Positions 1 to 5,607 of a stretch of DNA of 15,687 nucleotides are shown piece by piece (within the stretch, counting starts at the first letter, position 1; each line of letters opens with the position of its first letter). Origin of the DNA: Actinomycetota bacterium. GTDB taxonomy: Bacteria; Actinomycetota; Acidimicrobiia; Acidimicrobiales; AC-25. Under the pieces are notes generated by a model, which did no database searches, was not told the DNA's origin, and saw nothing but the letters and a program-made list of their open reading frames with translations. The stretch is taken from NCBI GenBank assembly GCA_005888395.1, contig VAXF01000064.1:1-15687 (forward strand), written 5' to 3'. A program made the position numbers and the translations under genes.

Positions 1-578
1 TTGAGCAGCGCGCCGATGTCGAGCACGGCGGCCGGGCCGAGGCTCAGGTTCTGGCCCGACGTTGCCGCGGCGGACGCCGACGACGTGTCGATGCCGACCT
101 TCACGCTCGGCTCGGAGAGGAGCCCGCCCGCGATCGAGAGGTTGCTGACCGACGCGGCGATGGTGGAGTGCGCGCCGCTCGCGTCGACGGCGGCGGAGAG
201 CGTGGCCGGGTCGACGCTGCCGGTGGAGACGGGAGTCGAGAGGGGCACGGCCAGCGTGGTGAACGAGCCGTTCGGGCCCGGTGCCTGCACCTCCCTGCTC
301 GGCACAGAGACATTGAGCGCGGGTACGGACGCCGAGCTCAACGAAGCCGGTGCGAGCACGGTGCGCGCGAGAGCAGTGCCGTCGGTCGTCGACTGGCTGT
401 CGACGCCGACCACGCGCGCGCCCAGCAGCGCGCCGTTGTTGCCGAGCTGCACGCTCAGCGCGGTGACCGACAGCGTTCCGGTGCCGACGCCAGTCGCGGC
501 CGCGCCCCACGCGGTGGTGCTGGCGGCGAGAACGAAACTCGCGGACGCGATCACGGCGACTGCACGGATCCTTCGCAT
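1..578 (-). CDS. Secreted protein of unknown function (5' part, runs off left edge)
   Basis: Reading the reverse strand from the ATG at 578-576 gives 192 codons with no stop before the window edge, so the C-terminus is missing. The protein begins with a textbook signal peptide: MRRIR, then a hydrophobic stretch of about residues 6-23, then a likely signal peptidase I site near residues 23-28 (AWGAAA). The mature part is rich in Ala, Ser, Thr, Val, Gly and Leu. It has no cysteine in the visible part, and segments such as SVSNLSIAGGLL and NLSLGPAAVLDIGALL suggest an extracellular beta-rich fold. I do not recognise the family; a cell-surface or cell-wall-associated protein is a guess. The opposite-strand open frame over the same bases has no signal peptide or recognisable domain and is taken as its shadow. 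The gene is divergent from lemA. Its start is supported by the signal peptide, and a G-rich stretch just upstream is only a weak ribosome-binding site. Confidence 0.75.
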   Translation of the reverse strand, partial: MRRIRAVAVIASASFVLAASTTAWGAAATGVGTGTLSVTALSVQLGNNGALLGARVVGVDSQSTTDGTALARTVLAPASLSSASVPALNVSVPSREVQAPGPNGSFTTLAVPLSTPVSTGSVDPATLSAAVDASGAHSTIAASVSNLSIAGGLLSEPSVKVGIDTSSASAAATSGQNLSLGPAAVLDIGALL

Positions 579-683
579 GCGCCCACCCCCGGAGAAAGGA
601 CTCGCGCCCATTGTCCGCATTGGGTGCCACGGTCACCATCGCCCGATCGCGTCATTTCGCGAGGTCGCGACGAACTAGTCAGG

Positions 684-712
684 GATCTGTCTCTGTGTCG
701 AGATCTGTCTCT
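684..712. repeat. 11-bp direct repeat (GATCTGTCTCT x2, 18-bp period)
   Basis: GATCTGTCTCT occurs exactly at 684-694 and again at 702-712. The starts are 18 bp apart. The last base of the second copy is the first T of the TAGGAT box at 712-717. If transcription begins at the GTG at 724, the copies lie at about -40 to -30 and -22 to -12. That position suits a regulator that covers the promoter, but a chance duplication is not excluded. Confidence 0.6.
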
Positions 713-717
713 AGGAT
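712..717 (+). promoter_or_regulatory. Probable -10 box of lemA (TAGGAT)
   Basis: TAGGAT matches the actinobacterial TANNNT -10 pattern and ends 6 nt before the GTG start of lemA, which would give a leaderless transcript. The AGGA inside it could instead serve as a ribosome-binding site for a longer transcript. No convincing -35 box is visible. Confidence 0.5.
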
Positions 718-723
718 GCGCTC

Positions 724-1275
724 GTGGCCACCGTGTGGATCCTCGTGGCGATCGTGGTGCTCGTGGCCCTCTTCGTCGCCGTCGCCTACAACGGCCTCGT
801 TCGGCGCCGTAACCGCATCGACGAGGCATGGGCCCAGATCGATGTGCAACTGCGGCGCCGCCACGACCTGATCCCGAACCTGGTCGAGACGGTCAAGGGC
901 TACGCCGCCCACGAGCGGGGCACCTTCGAAGCCGTCACCCAGGCGCGCGCCAACGCCATCGGCGCGCAGGGTGTGGCGCAGCAGGCGCAGGCCGAGACCC
1001 AGATCACCGGCGCGCTGAAGTCGCTGTTCGCGGTGTCGGAGCGCTACCCCGACCTGAAGGCCAACCAGAACTTCCTTGCTCTCCAGGAGGAGTTGACCTC
1101 GACCGAAGGGCGCATCGCCTACGCGCGGCAGTTCTACAACGAGACCGTTCGGTCCTACAACACCCGCATCCAGAGCTTCCCGACCAACCTGCTCGCCGGC
1201 GGCTTCGGCTTCGGGGCCCGCGACTACTTCGAGGCCGACGACACGTCGCGGGGCCCCGTAGCCGTTCAGCTCTAG
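724..1275 (+). CDS. lemA: LemA family protein
   Basis: A 183-residue protein of usual LemA length. It has one N-terminal membrane segment (about residues 4-24) with a short outside end. A long helical domain follows, with the family signature RIDEAWAQIDVQLRRRHDLI (about residues 34-53), then LVETVKGYAAHE and a late FYNETVRSYNTRIQSFP segment. LemA proteins are membrane-anchored four-helix proteins of uncertain biochemical role, and in many bacteria they sit beside an HtpX-type protease, as here. The GTG at 724 is chosen because the membrane segment starts right after it and a TAGGAT box lies 6 nt upstream. The next gene begins 8 nt after the stop, so the two are very likely cotranscribed and translationally coupled. 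A role with the protease in membrane-protein quality control is inference from the pairing. Confidence 0.93.
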   Translation: MATVWILVAIVVLVALFVAVAYNGLVRRRNRIDEAWAQIDVQLRRRHDLIPNLVETVKGYAAHERGTFEAVTQARANAIGAQGVAQQAQAETQITGALKSLFAVSERYPDLKANQNFLALQEELTSTEGRIAYARQFYNETVRSYNTRIQSFPTNLLAGGFGFGARDYFEADDTSRGPVAVQL

Positions 1276-1283
1276 AGGCTCTC

Positions 1284-2057
1284 CTGTACGAGCAGATCAC
1301 CTCCAACAAGCGGCGCTCGGTGCTGCTCGTGCTCGCCTTCGTCGTGGTGCTGGTGGCGGCGACGTGGGCGCTCAACCTGCTCATCGGCTACGGCGTCGCC
1401 GGGGTGATCGTCGCCCTCGTGCTCGCCGGCGCGGCGGCCCTCGCGTCCTACTGGAAGGCCGATGCCGTGGCGCTGGCGCTGAGCCACGCGCGTCCTGCCG
1501 ACCCGGTCGAGTACGCCCGGCTCCACAACATCGTCGAGGGGCTCTGCATCGCCGGTGGACTGCCAAAGCCGCGCGTCTACGTCATCGACGACGCCGCCCC
1601 AAACGCGTTCGCCACCGGGCGCAACCCCCGCCACGCCGCAGTGGCGGTGACGACCGGGCTGCTCGAGAACATGACCCGGGTCGAGCTCGAGGGGGTCATC
1701 GCCCACGAGCTCAGCCACGTGAAGAACTACGACATTCTCGTCTCCACGCTCGCCGTCACCCTCGTGGGGATCGTCGTTCCCCCGCTCGTGCAGCTGGCCG
1801 TCAGCCGGCGGCGCGAGTCGCTGGCCGACGTCTCGGGCGTGGCCCTCACCCGCTACCCGCCCGGGCTGACCTCGGCCCTCGAAAAGCTCCAGGCCCACAC
1901 CGCAGTCGTGCGCTCGTCGTCGCGGGCGACGGCTCACCTCTGGATAGAGTCGCCCATCGCCCGGCGACCGGGCGAGGGCCGCTCTTCGTGGCTGAATCGC
2001 CTGTTCGACACCCATCCGCCCCTCGACGAGCGAATAAAGGCACTTCGCGAGCTTTAG
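1284..2057 (+). CDS. htpX: HtpX-like M48 family membrane zinc metalloprotease, CTG start
   Basis: A 257-residue M48 peptidase. It has two N-terminal membrane segments (about residues 12-32 and 36-55), the zinc-binding HELSH at 141-145 (H141 and H145 ligands, E142 catalytic) and the third ligand E178 in RRRESLAD. The C-terminal signature DTHPPLDERIKAL is at 242-254. Such proteases cut damaged or misfolded membrane proteins at the cytoplasmic face. The start is unusual: no in-frame ATG, GTG or TTG lies where the family N-terminus (YEQI..NKRRS) begins, but CTG at 1284 does, with AGAGG at 1274-1278 five bases before it and the lemA stop 8 nt upstream. GTG at 1320 is the fallback but would lose the conserved YEQITSNKR. 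Between the HELSH helix and RRRES there is room for only one membrane segment (151-174), where most relatives have a longer two-segment region, so this form is compact. Confidence 0.88.
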   Translation: MYEQITSNKRRSVLLVLAFVVVLVAATWALNLLIGYGVAGVIVALVLAGAAALASYWKADAVALALSHARPADPVEYARLHNIVEGLCIAGGLPKPRVYVIDDAAPNAFATGRNPRHAAVAVTTGLLENMTRVELEGVIAHELSHVKNYDILVSTLAVTLVGIVVPPLVQLAVSRRRESLADVSGVALTRYPPGLTSALEKLQAHTAVVRSSSRATAHLWIESPIARRPGEGRSSWLNRLFDTHPPLDERIKALREL

Positions 2058-2086
2058 GCCTCCACCAATCGCGCCGAAAGAGACGC

Positions 2087-2092
2087 CATCCT
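2087..2092 (+). promoter_or_regulatory. Possible -10 box before DUF3048 lipoprotein gene (CATCCT)
   Basis: CATCCT lies 7 nt before the ATG at 2100, with no ribosome-binding site between them. The position fits a leaderless promoter, but the first base departs from TANNNT, so this is a weak call. Confidence 0.25.
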
Positions 2093-2099
2093 TTCGCCC

Positions 2100-3188
2100 A
2101 TGCACTCCACGTCGCAGCTGCCGCGCACCCCGACGGCCGGCCCGCCTCGCCGGCGGAATGCCGTCGCCGTCGTCGCGCTCCTCGCGTTGGTCGGCGCCGC
2201 CTGCTCGTCGGGCACCAAGCACGTGGCGTCGGTCGCGCACCACACGACCGCACCGGCCGCGACGGTCACGGTCACCGTCCCGCCGCCTCCGCCGACCTAC
2301 CCGCTCACCGGCATCCGCGCGACCGACGCGTCCCGGCTCCACCGGCCGGTCCTCGTCGTCAAGGTCGACAACGCGCAGTTAGCGCGGCCGCAGGCCGGGC
2401 TCGACTCCGCCGACGTCGTGTTCGAGGAAGTCGTCGAGGGCGGCATCACCCGGCTTCTCGCCGCGTACCAGTCCCACGACGCGCCGCTGGTAGGCCCGGT
2501 GCGTTCGGTCCGGCCCATCGACCCGCAGATCGTCACCCCGCTGCACGGGCTGTTCGCCTACTCGGGCGGTGCGCCCAAGTTCCAGGCCCTGATCCGGCAC
2601 GCGCCCGTGCTCGACGTGGGCTACGACGCCGACCCCGGCGCCTACTACCGCGACCGCTCCCGCGTCGCGCCGCACAACCTCATGAGCTCCACGGGCGCGC
2701 TCTACCGGTTGGCTTCCGGCCAGGCCGCACCGCCGTCGCTGTTCCACTACCTCGTCACCGGCCAGAGCTTCGGTGGCCCGGGTATCGCCCCCCTCAACGG
2801 GATGCAGGTCGTGATGAGCACCCGCACCACCGTCGACTGGGGCTGGAACCCGGCGCTCCACCTGTGGATGCGCGGCATGAACGGCACGGCCTACGTCAAC
2901 CCCGGCGGCGCGCAGCTCGGCGTTCCCAACGTCATCCTCCAGTTCGCGAGCTACCGGAACACCGGCGACGTCGACGTGGCCCGCGAGCCTGTGCCCGTGG
3001 CCGACATCATCGGCGGCGGCGAGGCGTGGGTGCTGTCGGGCGGCAAGCTCGTCAAGGGCCGCTGGGCGAAGCCGAACGCCGACATGGTCACCGGCTTCAC
3101 CGACGCCACCGGCGCGCCGATCGAGCTCGCCCCCGGGCCCACCTGGATCGAGATCGTCCCCGGCGGCAGCCCGACCATTCCTCGGTAA
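2100..3188 (+). CDS. DUF3048 (YerB-type) domain lipoprotein
   Basis: A 362-residue exported protein. It opens with a basic region (RRRN at 18-20), a hydrophobic core AVAVVALLALVGAA, and C35 in VGAACSS. This looks like a lipoprotein signal with a slightly off-consensus lipobox (Gly at -3), so lipid anchoring outside the membrane is likely. A Thr/Val/Pro-rich linker with a run of prolines near residues 60-65 follows, then the DUF3048 body. Diagnostic stretches are VLVVKVDNAQLARPQAGLD, ADVVFEEVVEGGITRLLAAY, VGPVRSVRP and FAYSGGAPKF, and a second C-terminal half ends in GPTWIEIVPGG. The family (Bacillus YerB) has no established enzyme activity that I can name. The gene sits alone between the lemA/htpX pair (42-nt gap) and pdxS (40-nt gap), in the same direction. 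No Shine-Dalgarno sequence precedes the ATG. Confidence 0.88.
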   Translation: MHSTSQLPRTPTAGPPRRRNAVAVVALLALVGAACSSGTKHVASVAHHTTAPAATVTVTVPPPPPTYPLTGIRATDASRLHRPVLVVKVDNAQLARPQAGLDSADVVFEEVVEGGITRLLAAYQSHDAPLVGPVRSVRPIDPQIVTPLHGLFAYSGGAPKFQALIRHAPVLDVGYDADPGAYYRDRSRVAPHNLMSSTGALYRLASGQAAPPSLFHYLVTGQSFGGPGIAPLNGMQVVMSTRTTVDWGWNPALHLWMRGMNGTAYVNPGGAQLGVPNVILQFASYRNTGDVDVAREPVPVADIIGGGEAWVLSGGKLVKGRWAKPNADMVTGFTDATGAPIELAPGPTWIEIVPGGSPTIPR

Positions 3189-3197
3189 CTCGGTTCG

Positions 3198-3216
3198 CGG
3201 CCGGGAGGCTCGGCCG
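3198..3216. repeat. Short inverted repeat (CGGCCG twice) upstream of pdxS
   Basis: CGGCCG at 3198-3203 and 3211-3216 can pair as a 6-bp stem around a 7-nt loop. It ends directly at the TAAGAT box of pdxS. It may be a weak terminator for the upstream gene (there is no T-run) or an operator, and CGGCCG is common in such GC-rich DNA. Confidence 0.35.
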
Positions 3217-3222
3217 TAAGAT
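3217..3222 (+). promoter_or_regulatory. -10 box of pdxS (TAAGAT), leaderless arrangement
   Basis: TAAGAT matches TANNNT and ends exactly 6 nt before the GTG start of pdxS, so transcription would begin at or beside the start codon. The GAGG in the 6-nt spacer is too close to the GTG to act as a normal ribosome-binding site. No clear -35 is present. Confidence 0.55.
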
Positions 3223-3228
3223 GAGGCC

Positions 3229-4119
3229 GTGACCGACGCGTCCCGCACCACGGGTACCGACCGCGTCAAGCGCGGGCTCGCCGAGATGCTCAAGGGCGGC
3301 GTGATCATGGATGTCGTCACGCCAGAGCAGGCCAAGATCGCCGAGGACGCCGGTGCCGTCGCGGTGATGGCGCTCGAGCGAGTGCCGGCCGACATCCGCC
3401 GCGACGGCGGGGTGGCCCGCATGAGCGACCCGGCGATGATCGAGGCGATCAAGGCCACGGTCACCGTGCCCGTCATGGCCAAGGCCCGCATCGGCCACTT
3501 CGCCGAGGCCCAGGTGCTCGAGGCGCTCGGCGTCGACTACGTCGACGAGAGCGAGGTGCTCACACCGGCCGACGAGGCGCACCACATCGACAAGTGGGCC
3601 TTCACCGTGCCGTTCGTGTGCGGCGCCACGAACCTGGGCGAGGCGTTGCGCCGGATCTCCGAAGGCGCGGCGCTGATCAGGTCGAAGGGCGAGGCCGGCA
3701 CTGGCAACATCGTCGAGGCCGTCCGCCACCTGCGCTCGATCCACGGCGACATACGCAAGGTCACCCAGGCCGACGCGCCCGAGCTGTTCGCATGGGCCAA
3801 GCAGCTCCAGGCGCCAGTCGGACTCGTGCAAGAGATCGCACGCGCCGGCAGGCTTCCGGTCCCGCTGTTCTGCGCCGGCGGCATCGCCACGCCGGCCGAC
3901 GCCGCGCTCGTGATGCAGCTCGGTGCCGAGGCCGTCTTCGTCGGCTCGGGCATCTTCAAGAGCGACGACCCGGCCACGCGCGCCAAGGCGATCGTCGAGG
4001 CCACCGCCCACTTCACCGATGCCCACATCGTCGCCAAGGTGAGCCGCGGGCTGGGCGAGGCGATGCGCGGCCAGGAGATCGCCGAGCTCGACGTGAAGCT
4101 GGCCGAGCGGGGTTGGTAG
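3229..4119 (+). CDS. pdxS: Pyridoxal 5'-phosphate synthase, PdxS (lyase) subunit
   Basis: A 296-residue (beta/alpha)8-barrel protein of normal length. With PdxT it makes pyridoxal 5'-phosphate directly from ribose 5-phosphate (or ribulose 5-phosphate), glyceraldehyde 3-phosphate and glutamine-derived ammonia. Hallmarks are KGGVIMDVVTPEQAKIAEDA, ALERVPADIR, VPVMAKARIGHFAEAQ, DYVDESEVLTPAD and LIRSKGEAGTGN. The active-site residues D28, K85 and K153 match Bacillus D24, K81 and K149 with a constant shift of four, so the enzyme should be active. The phosphate-binding FCAGGIATPADAAL and GSGIFKSDDP are near the end. The GTG at 3229 is chosen from the family N-terminus and the TAAGAT box 6 nt upstream. 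pdxT follows after 21 nt, so both subunits of the complex are made from one transcript. Confidence 0.98.
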   Translation: MTDASRTTGTDRVKRGLAEMLKGGVIMDVVTPEQAKIAEDAGAVAVMALERVPADIRRDGGVARMSDPAMIEAIKATVTVPVMAKARIGHFAEAQVLEALGVDYVDESEVLTPADEAHHIDKWAFTVPFVCGATNLGEALRRISEGAALIRSKGEAGTGNIVEAVRHLRSIHGDIRKVTQADAPELFAWAKQLQAPVGLVQEIARAGRLPVPLFCAGGIATPADAALVMQLGAEAVFVGSGIFKSDDPATRAKAIVEATAHFTDAHIVAKVSRGLGEAMRGQEIAELDVKLAERGW

Positions 4120-4140
4120 TGCCGCCGCCGAGGCCCCCAA

Positions 4141-4722
4141 GTGATGGGCCCGAAGGTCGGCGTCCTCGCGCTGCAGGGAGCGTCGCAGCTCCACGTTGAC
4201 GCGCTGGCGGAGCTGGGCGCGCACGTCGTCGACGTGCGCACGCCCGAGCACCTCGCTGGCATCGAGGGACTCGTGCTGCCGGGCGGCGAGTCGACGACGA
4301 TCTCCCGCCTGCTCGAGCTGTCGGGCCTGTTCGACCCGATCGCCGAACGCCTCGCCGCGGGGATGCCGGTGCTCGGCACGTGCGCGGGGATGATCCTGCT
4401 GGCCTCGGAGCTGCTCGACGGGCGGCCCGACCAGCGCTCGTTCGGCGCCGTCGACCTGGCTGTGCGGCGCAACGCGTTCGGCCGCCAGGTCGACTCGTTC
4501 GAGACCGACCTCGCAGTCGCCGGTCTGTCGGGGGGTGACTTCCACGCGGTGTTCATCCGCGCTCCTTACGTGGAGCGCGCCGGCGCCGGCGTCGAGGTGC
4601 TGGCGACGGTCGACGGCCACCCCGTCCTCTGCCGGCAGGGCGCGGCCACCGTCGCCGCATTCCATCCCGAGCTGTCGGGCGACCTGCGGCTCCACGACGC
4701 GTTCCTGAGAGAGGTGCACTGA
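4141..4722 (+). CDS. pdxT: Pyridoxal 5'-phosphate synthase, PdxT (glutaminase) subunit
   Basis: A 193-residue class I glutamine amidotransferase that hydrolyses glutamine and feeds ammonia to PdxS. It begins VGVLALQGASQLHVDAL and carries the LPGGESTTISRLL loop. The nucleophile is C81 in GTCAGM, and the catalytic H175 and E177 are in AAFHPELSGD, so the Cys-His-Glu triad is intact. Length is normal. The start is GTG 4141 or the directly following ATG 4144. The GAGG at 4130-4133 lies 7 nt before the GTG, which slightly favours it, and the two choices differ by one residue. The stop TGA ends one base before the yebC ATG, so the two genes are contiguous and probably translationally coupled. Confidence 0.97.
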   Translation: MMGPKVGVLALQGASQLHVDALAELGAHVVDVRTPEHLAGIEGLVLPGGESTTISRLLELSGLFDPIAERLAAGMPVLGTCAGMILLASELLDGRPDQRSFGAVDLAVRRNAFGRQVDSFETDLAVAGLSGGDFHAVFIRAPYVERAGAGVEVLATVDGHPVLCRQGAATVAAFHPELSGDLRLHDAFLREVH

Positions 4723-5472
4723 ATGTCGGGTCACTCGAAGTGGGCCACGATCAAGCACAAGAAGGGCGCGCAGGACAAGGCGCGGGGCAAGCTCTTCGCC
4801 AAGCTGATTCGCCAGGTCGAGGTGGCGGCGCGCGAGGGCGGCGGCGACCCCGAGTCCAACCCCACGCTGCGCACGATGTATCAGAAGGCGCGCGATTCGT
4901 CGGTGCCGATGGACACCATCGACCGCGCCATCAAGCGGGGCACGGGCGAGCTGGAAGGTGTGCGCTACGAGCCGGTGTCGTACGAGGGCTACGCGCCCTG
5001 CGGCGTGGCCGTCTACGTCGAGTGCCTCACCGACAATCGCAACCGCACGGGCGCTGACGTCCGCAACGTCTTCACCAAGAACGGCGGCTCCACGGCCGAG
5101 CCCGGCGCGGTGGCGTGGCAGTTCGAGCGCAAGGGAGTCGTGATCCTTCCGAAGAACGTGGAGGAGGACGACCTGATGCTCGTCGCCCTCGACGCCGGCG
5201 CCGAGGACATCAAGGACCAGGGCGACACCTGGGAGGTGACGTCGCCGCCGGGGGAGCTGGGCCGGCTGCGGGCCGCGCTCGAGGCCGCCGGGATCGCGTT
5301 CGACTCAGCCGACATCACGATGCTTCCCAGCTCGGTCGTGCCGCTCGAGAGCGAGGGCGACGCCCGCAAGGTCCTGCGCCTGATCGACGCCCTCGAGGAC
5401 CACGACGACGTCCAGAACGTCTACGCCAACTTCGACATCCCCGACACCATCCTCCAGAGCGTCGAGGCCTGA
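4723..5472 (+). CDS. yebC: YebC/TACO1 family protein
   Basis: A 249-residue protein with the family start MSGHSKWATIKHKKGAQDKA, followed by RGKLFAKLIRQVEVAAREGG, ARDSSVPMDTIDRAIKRGTG and YEGYAPCGVAVYVECLTDN. The later DVRNVFTKNGGS, PGAVAWQFERKG and C-terminal YANFDIPD complete all three domains. YebC proteins were long annotated as transcription regulators, while relatives of mitochondrial TACO1 act in translation by relieving ribosome stalling at proline-rich sequences; which role applies here cannot be read from sequence. An AGAGAGG run about 7 nt before the ATG, overlapping the end of pdxT, is a good ribosome-binding site. It stands between pdxT and ruvC as in many actinobacteria. A 128-nt gap with its own promoter signals follows, so ruvC is probably controlled separately. 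Confidence 0.96.
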   Translation: MSGHSKWATIKHKKGAQDKARGKLFAKLIRQVEVAAREGGGDPESNPTLRTMYQKARDSSVPMDTIDRAIKRGTGELEGVRYEPVSYEGYAPCGVAVYVECLTDNRNRTGADVRNVFTKNGGSTAEPGAVAWQFERKGVVILPKNVEEDDLMLVALDAGAEDIKDQGDTWEVTSPPGELGRLRAALEAAGIAFDSADITMLPSSVVPLESEGDARKVLRLIDALEDHDDVQNVYANFDIPDTILQSVEA

Positions 5473-5482
5473 CCCCCCGGGG

Positions 5483-5534
5483 CGACTTTTTCACCTGGGT
5501 GCACACCTGGCGTGACCGCCGTGGCCAAAAGTCG
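5483..5534. repeat. 52-bp element with 8-bp inverted ends and internal CACCTGG direct repeat
   Basis: CGACTTTT (5483-5490) and AAAAGTCG (5527-5534) are perfect inverted copies bounding 36 bp. Inside, CACCTGG occurs at 5492-5498 and 5504-5510 (12-bp period). CACC and GGTG segments there can form alternative small hairpins, and GGCG/CGCC (5509-5512 and 5517-5520) forms another around TGAC. It starts 10 nt after the yebC stop and could be a terminator-like structure, a protein-binding site or a dispersed palindromic element. It has the same total length as the palindrome before hisS. Confidence 0.5.
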
Positions 5535-5586
5535 AGATGGGGTGGGGATGGAGATGGGGATCCCCCCTACGGCGGGCCGGCTCCAC
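5535..5586. other. G-run block with GGGGATCCCC palindrome before ruvC
   Basis: On the plus strand 5539-5559 carries four G runs (GGGG, GGGG, GG, GGGG) separated by one to four bases, then GGGGATCCCC at 5556-5565. The runs could form a two- or imperfect three-layer quadruplex, or the palindrome could be a binding site. It lies just upstream of the ruvC promoter. No gene is seen in this stretch. Confidence 0.35.
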
Positions 5587-5592
5587 TACCAT
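5587..5592 (+). promoter_or_regulatory. Probable -10 box of ruvC (TACCAT)
   Basis: TACCAT fits TANNNT and ends 8 nt before the ruvC ATG at 5601, with no ribosome-binding site between. A leaderless or near-leaderless transcript is likely. The LexA-type palindrome begins 2 nt after it, covering the predicted start site of transcription. Confidence 0.5.
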
Positions 5593-5593
5593 C

Positions 5594-5607
5594 CGAACGC
5601 ATGTTCG
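5594..5607. promoter_or_regulatory. LexA/SOS box overlapping the ruvC start codon
   Basis: CGAACGCATGTTCG at 5594-5607 has perfect CGAAC and GTTCG arms around GCAT. This matches the actinobacterial and Gram-positive LexA box pattern CGAAC-N4-GTTCG. The ruvC ATG (5601-5603) lies inside it, and the -10-like TACCAT is just upstream, so LexA bound here would block initiation directly. In Mycobacterium ruvC is likewise an SOS gene with such a box. Confidence 0.75.

Larger units (their letters stand above)
579..723. promoter_or_regulatory. Divergent intergenic region between secreted protein gene and lemA
   Basis: This 145-nt gap separates two genes that point away from each other, so it should hold both promoters. 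The lemA side has a clear TAGGAT box and an 11-bp direct repeat (listed separately). On the minus-strand side I see only a weak pair, a TGAC-containing -35-like element and GACAAT, about 15 nt apart, which I do not trust. No RNA gene or convincing terminator hairpin is visible. Confidence 0.5.

Noticed and set aside
1..678. Plus-strand open frame of 225 codons starting TTG at the window edge
   Set aside because: It is antisense to a frame with a convincing signal peptide and coherent protein composition. Its own product has no domain or signal, and its end runs through the promoter region of lemA.
3097..4758. 553-codon minus-strand open frame opposite pdxS and pdxT
   Set aside because: It lies over two certain, well-conserved genes. 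The product is rich in Arg, Asp, Gly and His as expected for an antisense shadow in GC-rich DNA, with no domain.
5474..5491. CCCCCCGGGG followed by a T-run after yebC as an intrinsic terminator
   Set aside because: The C and G runs are adjacent with no room for a loop, so they cannot form a proper hairpin before the T-run.
5115..5600. Upstream extension of RuvC into yebC
   Set aside because: The family N-terminus MFVLGIDPG begins at ATG 5601, and the upstream translation is yebC out of frame plus the intergenic gap.
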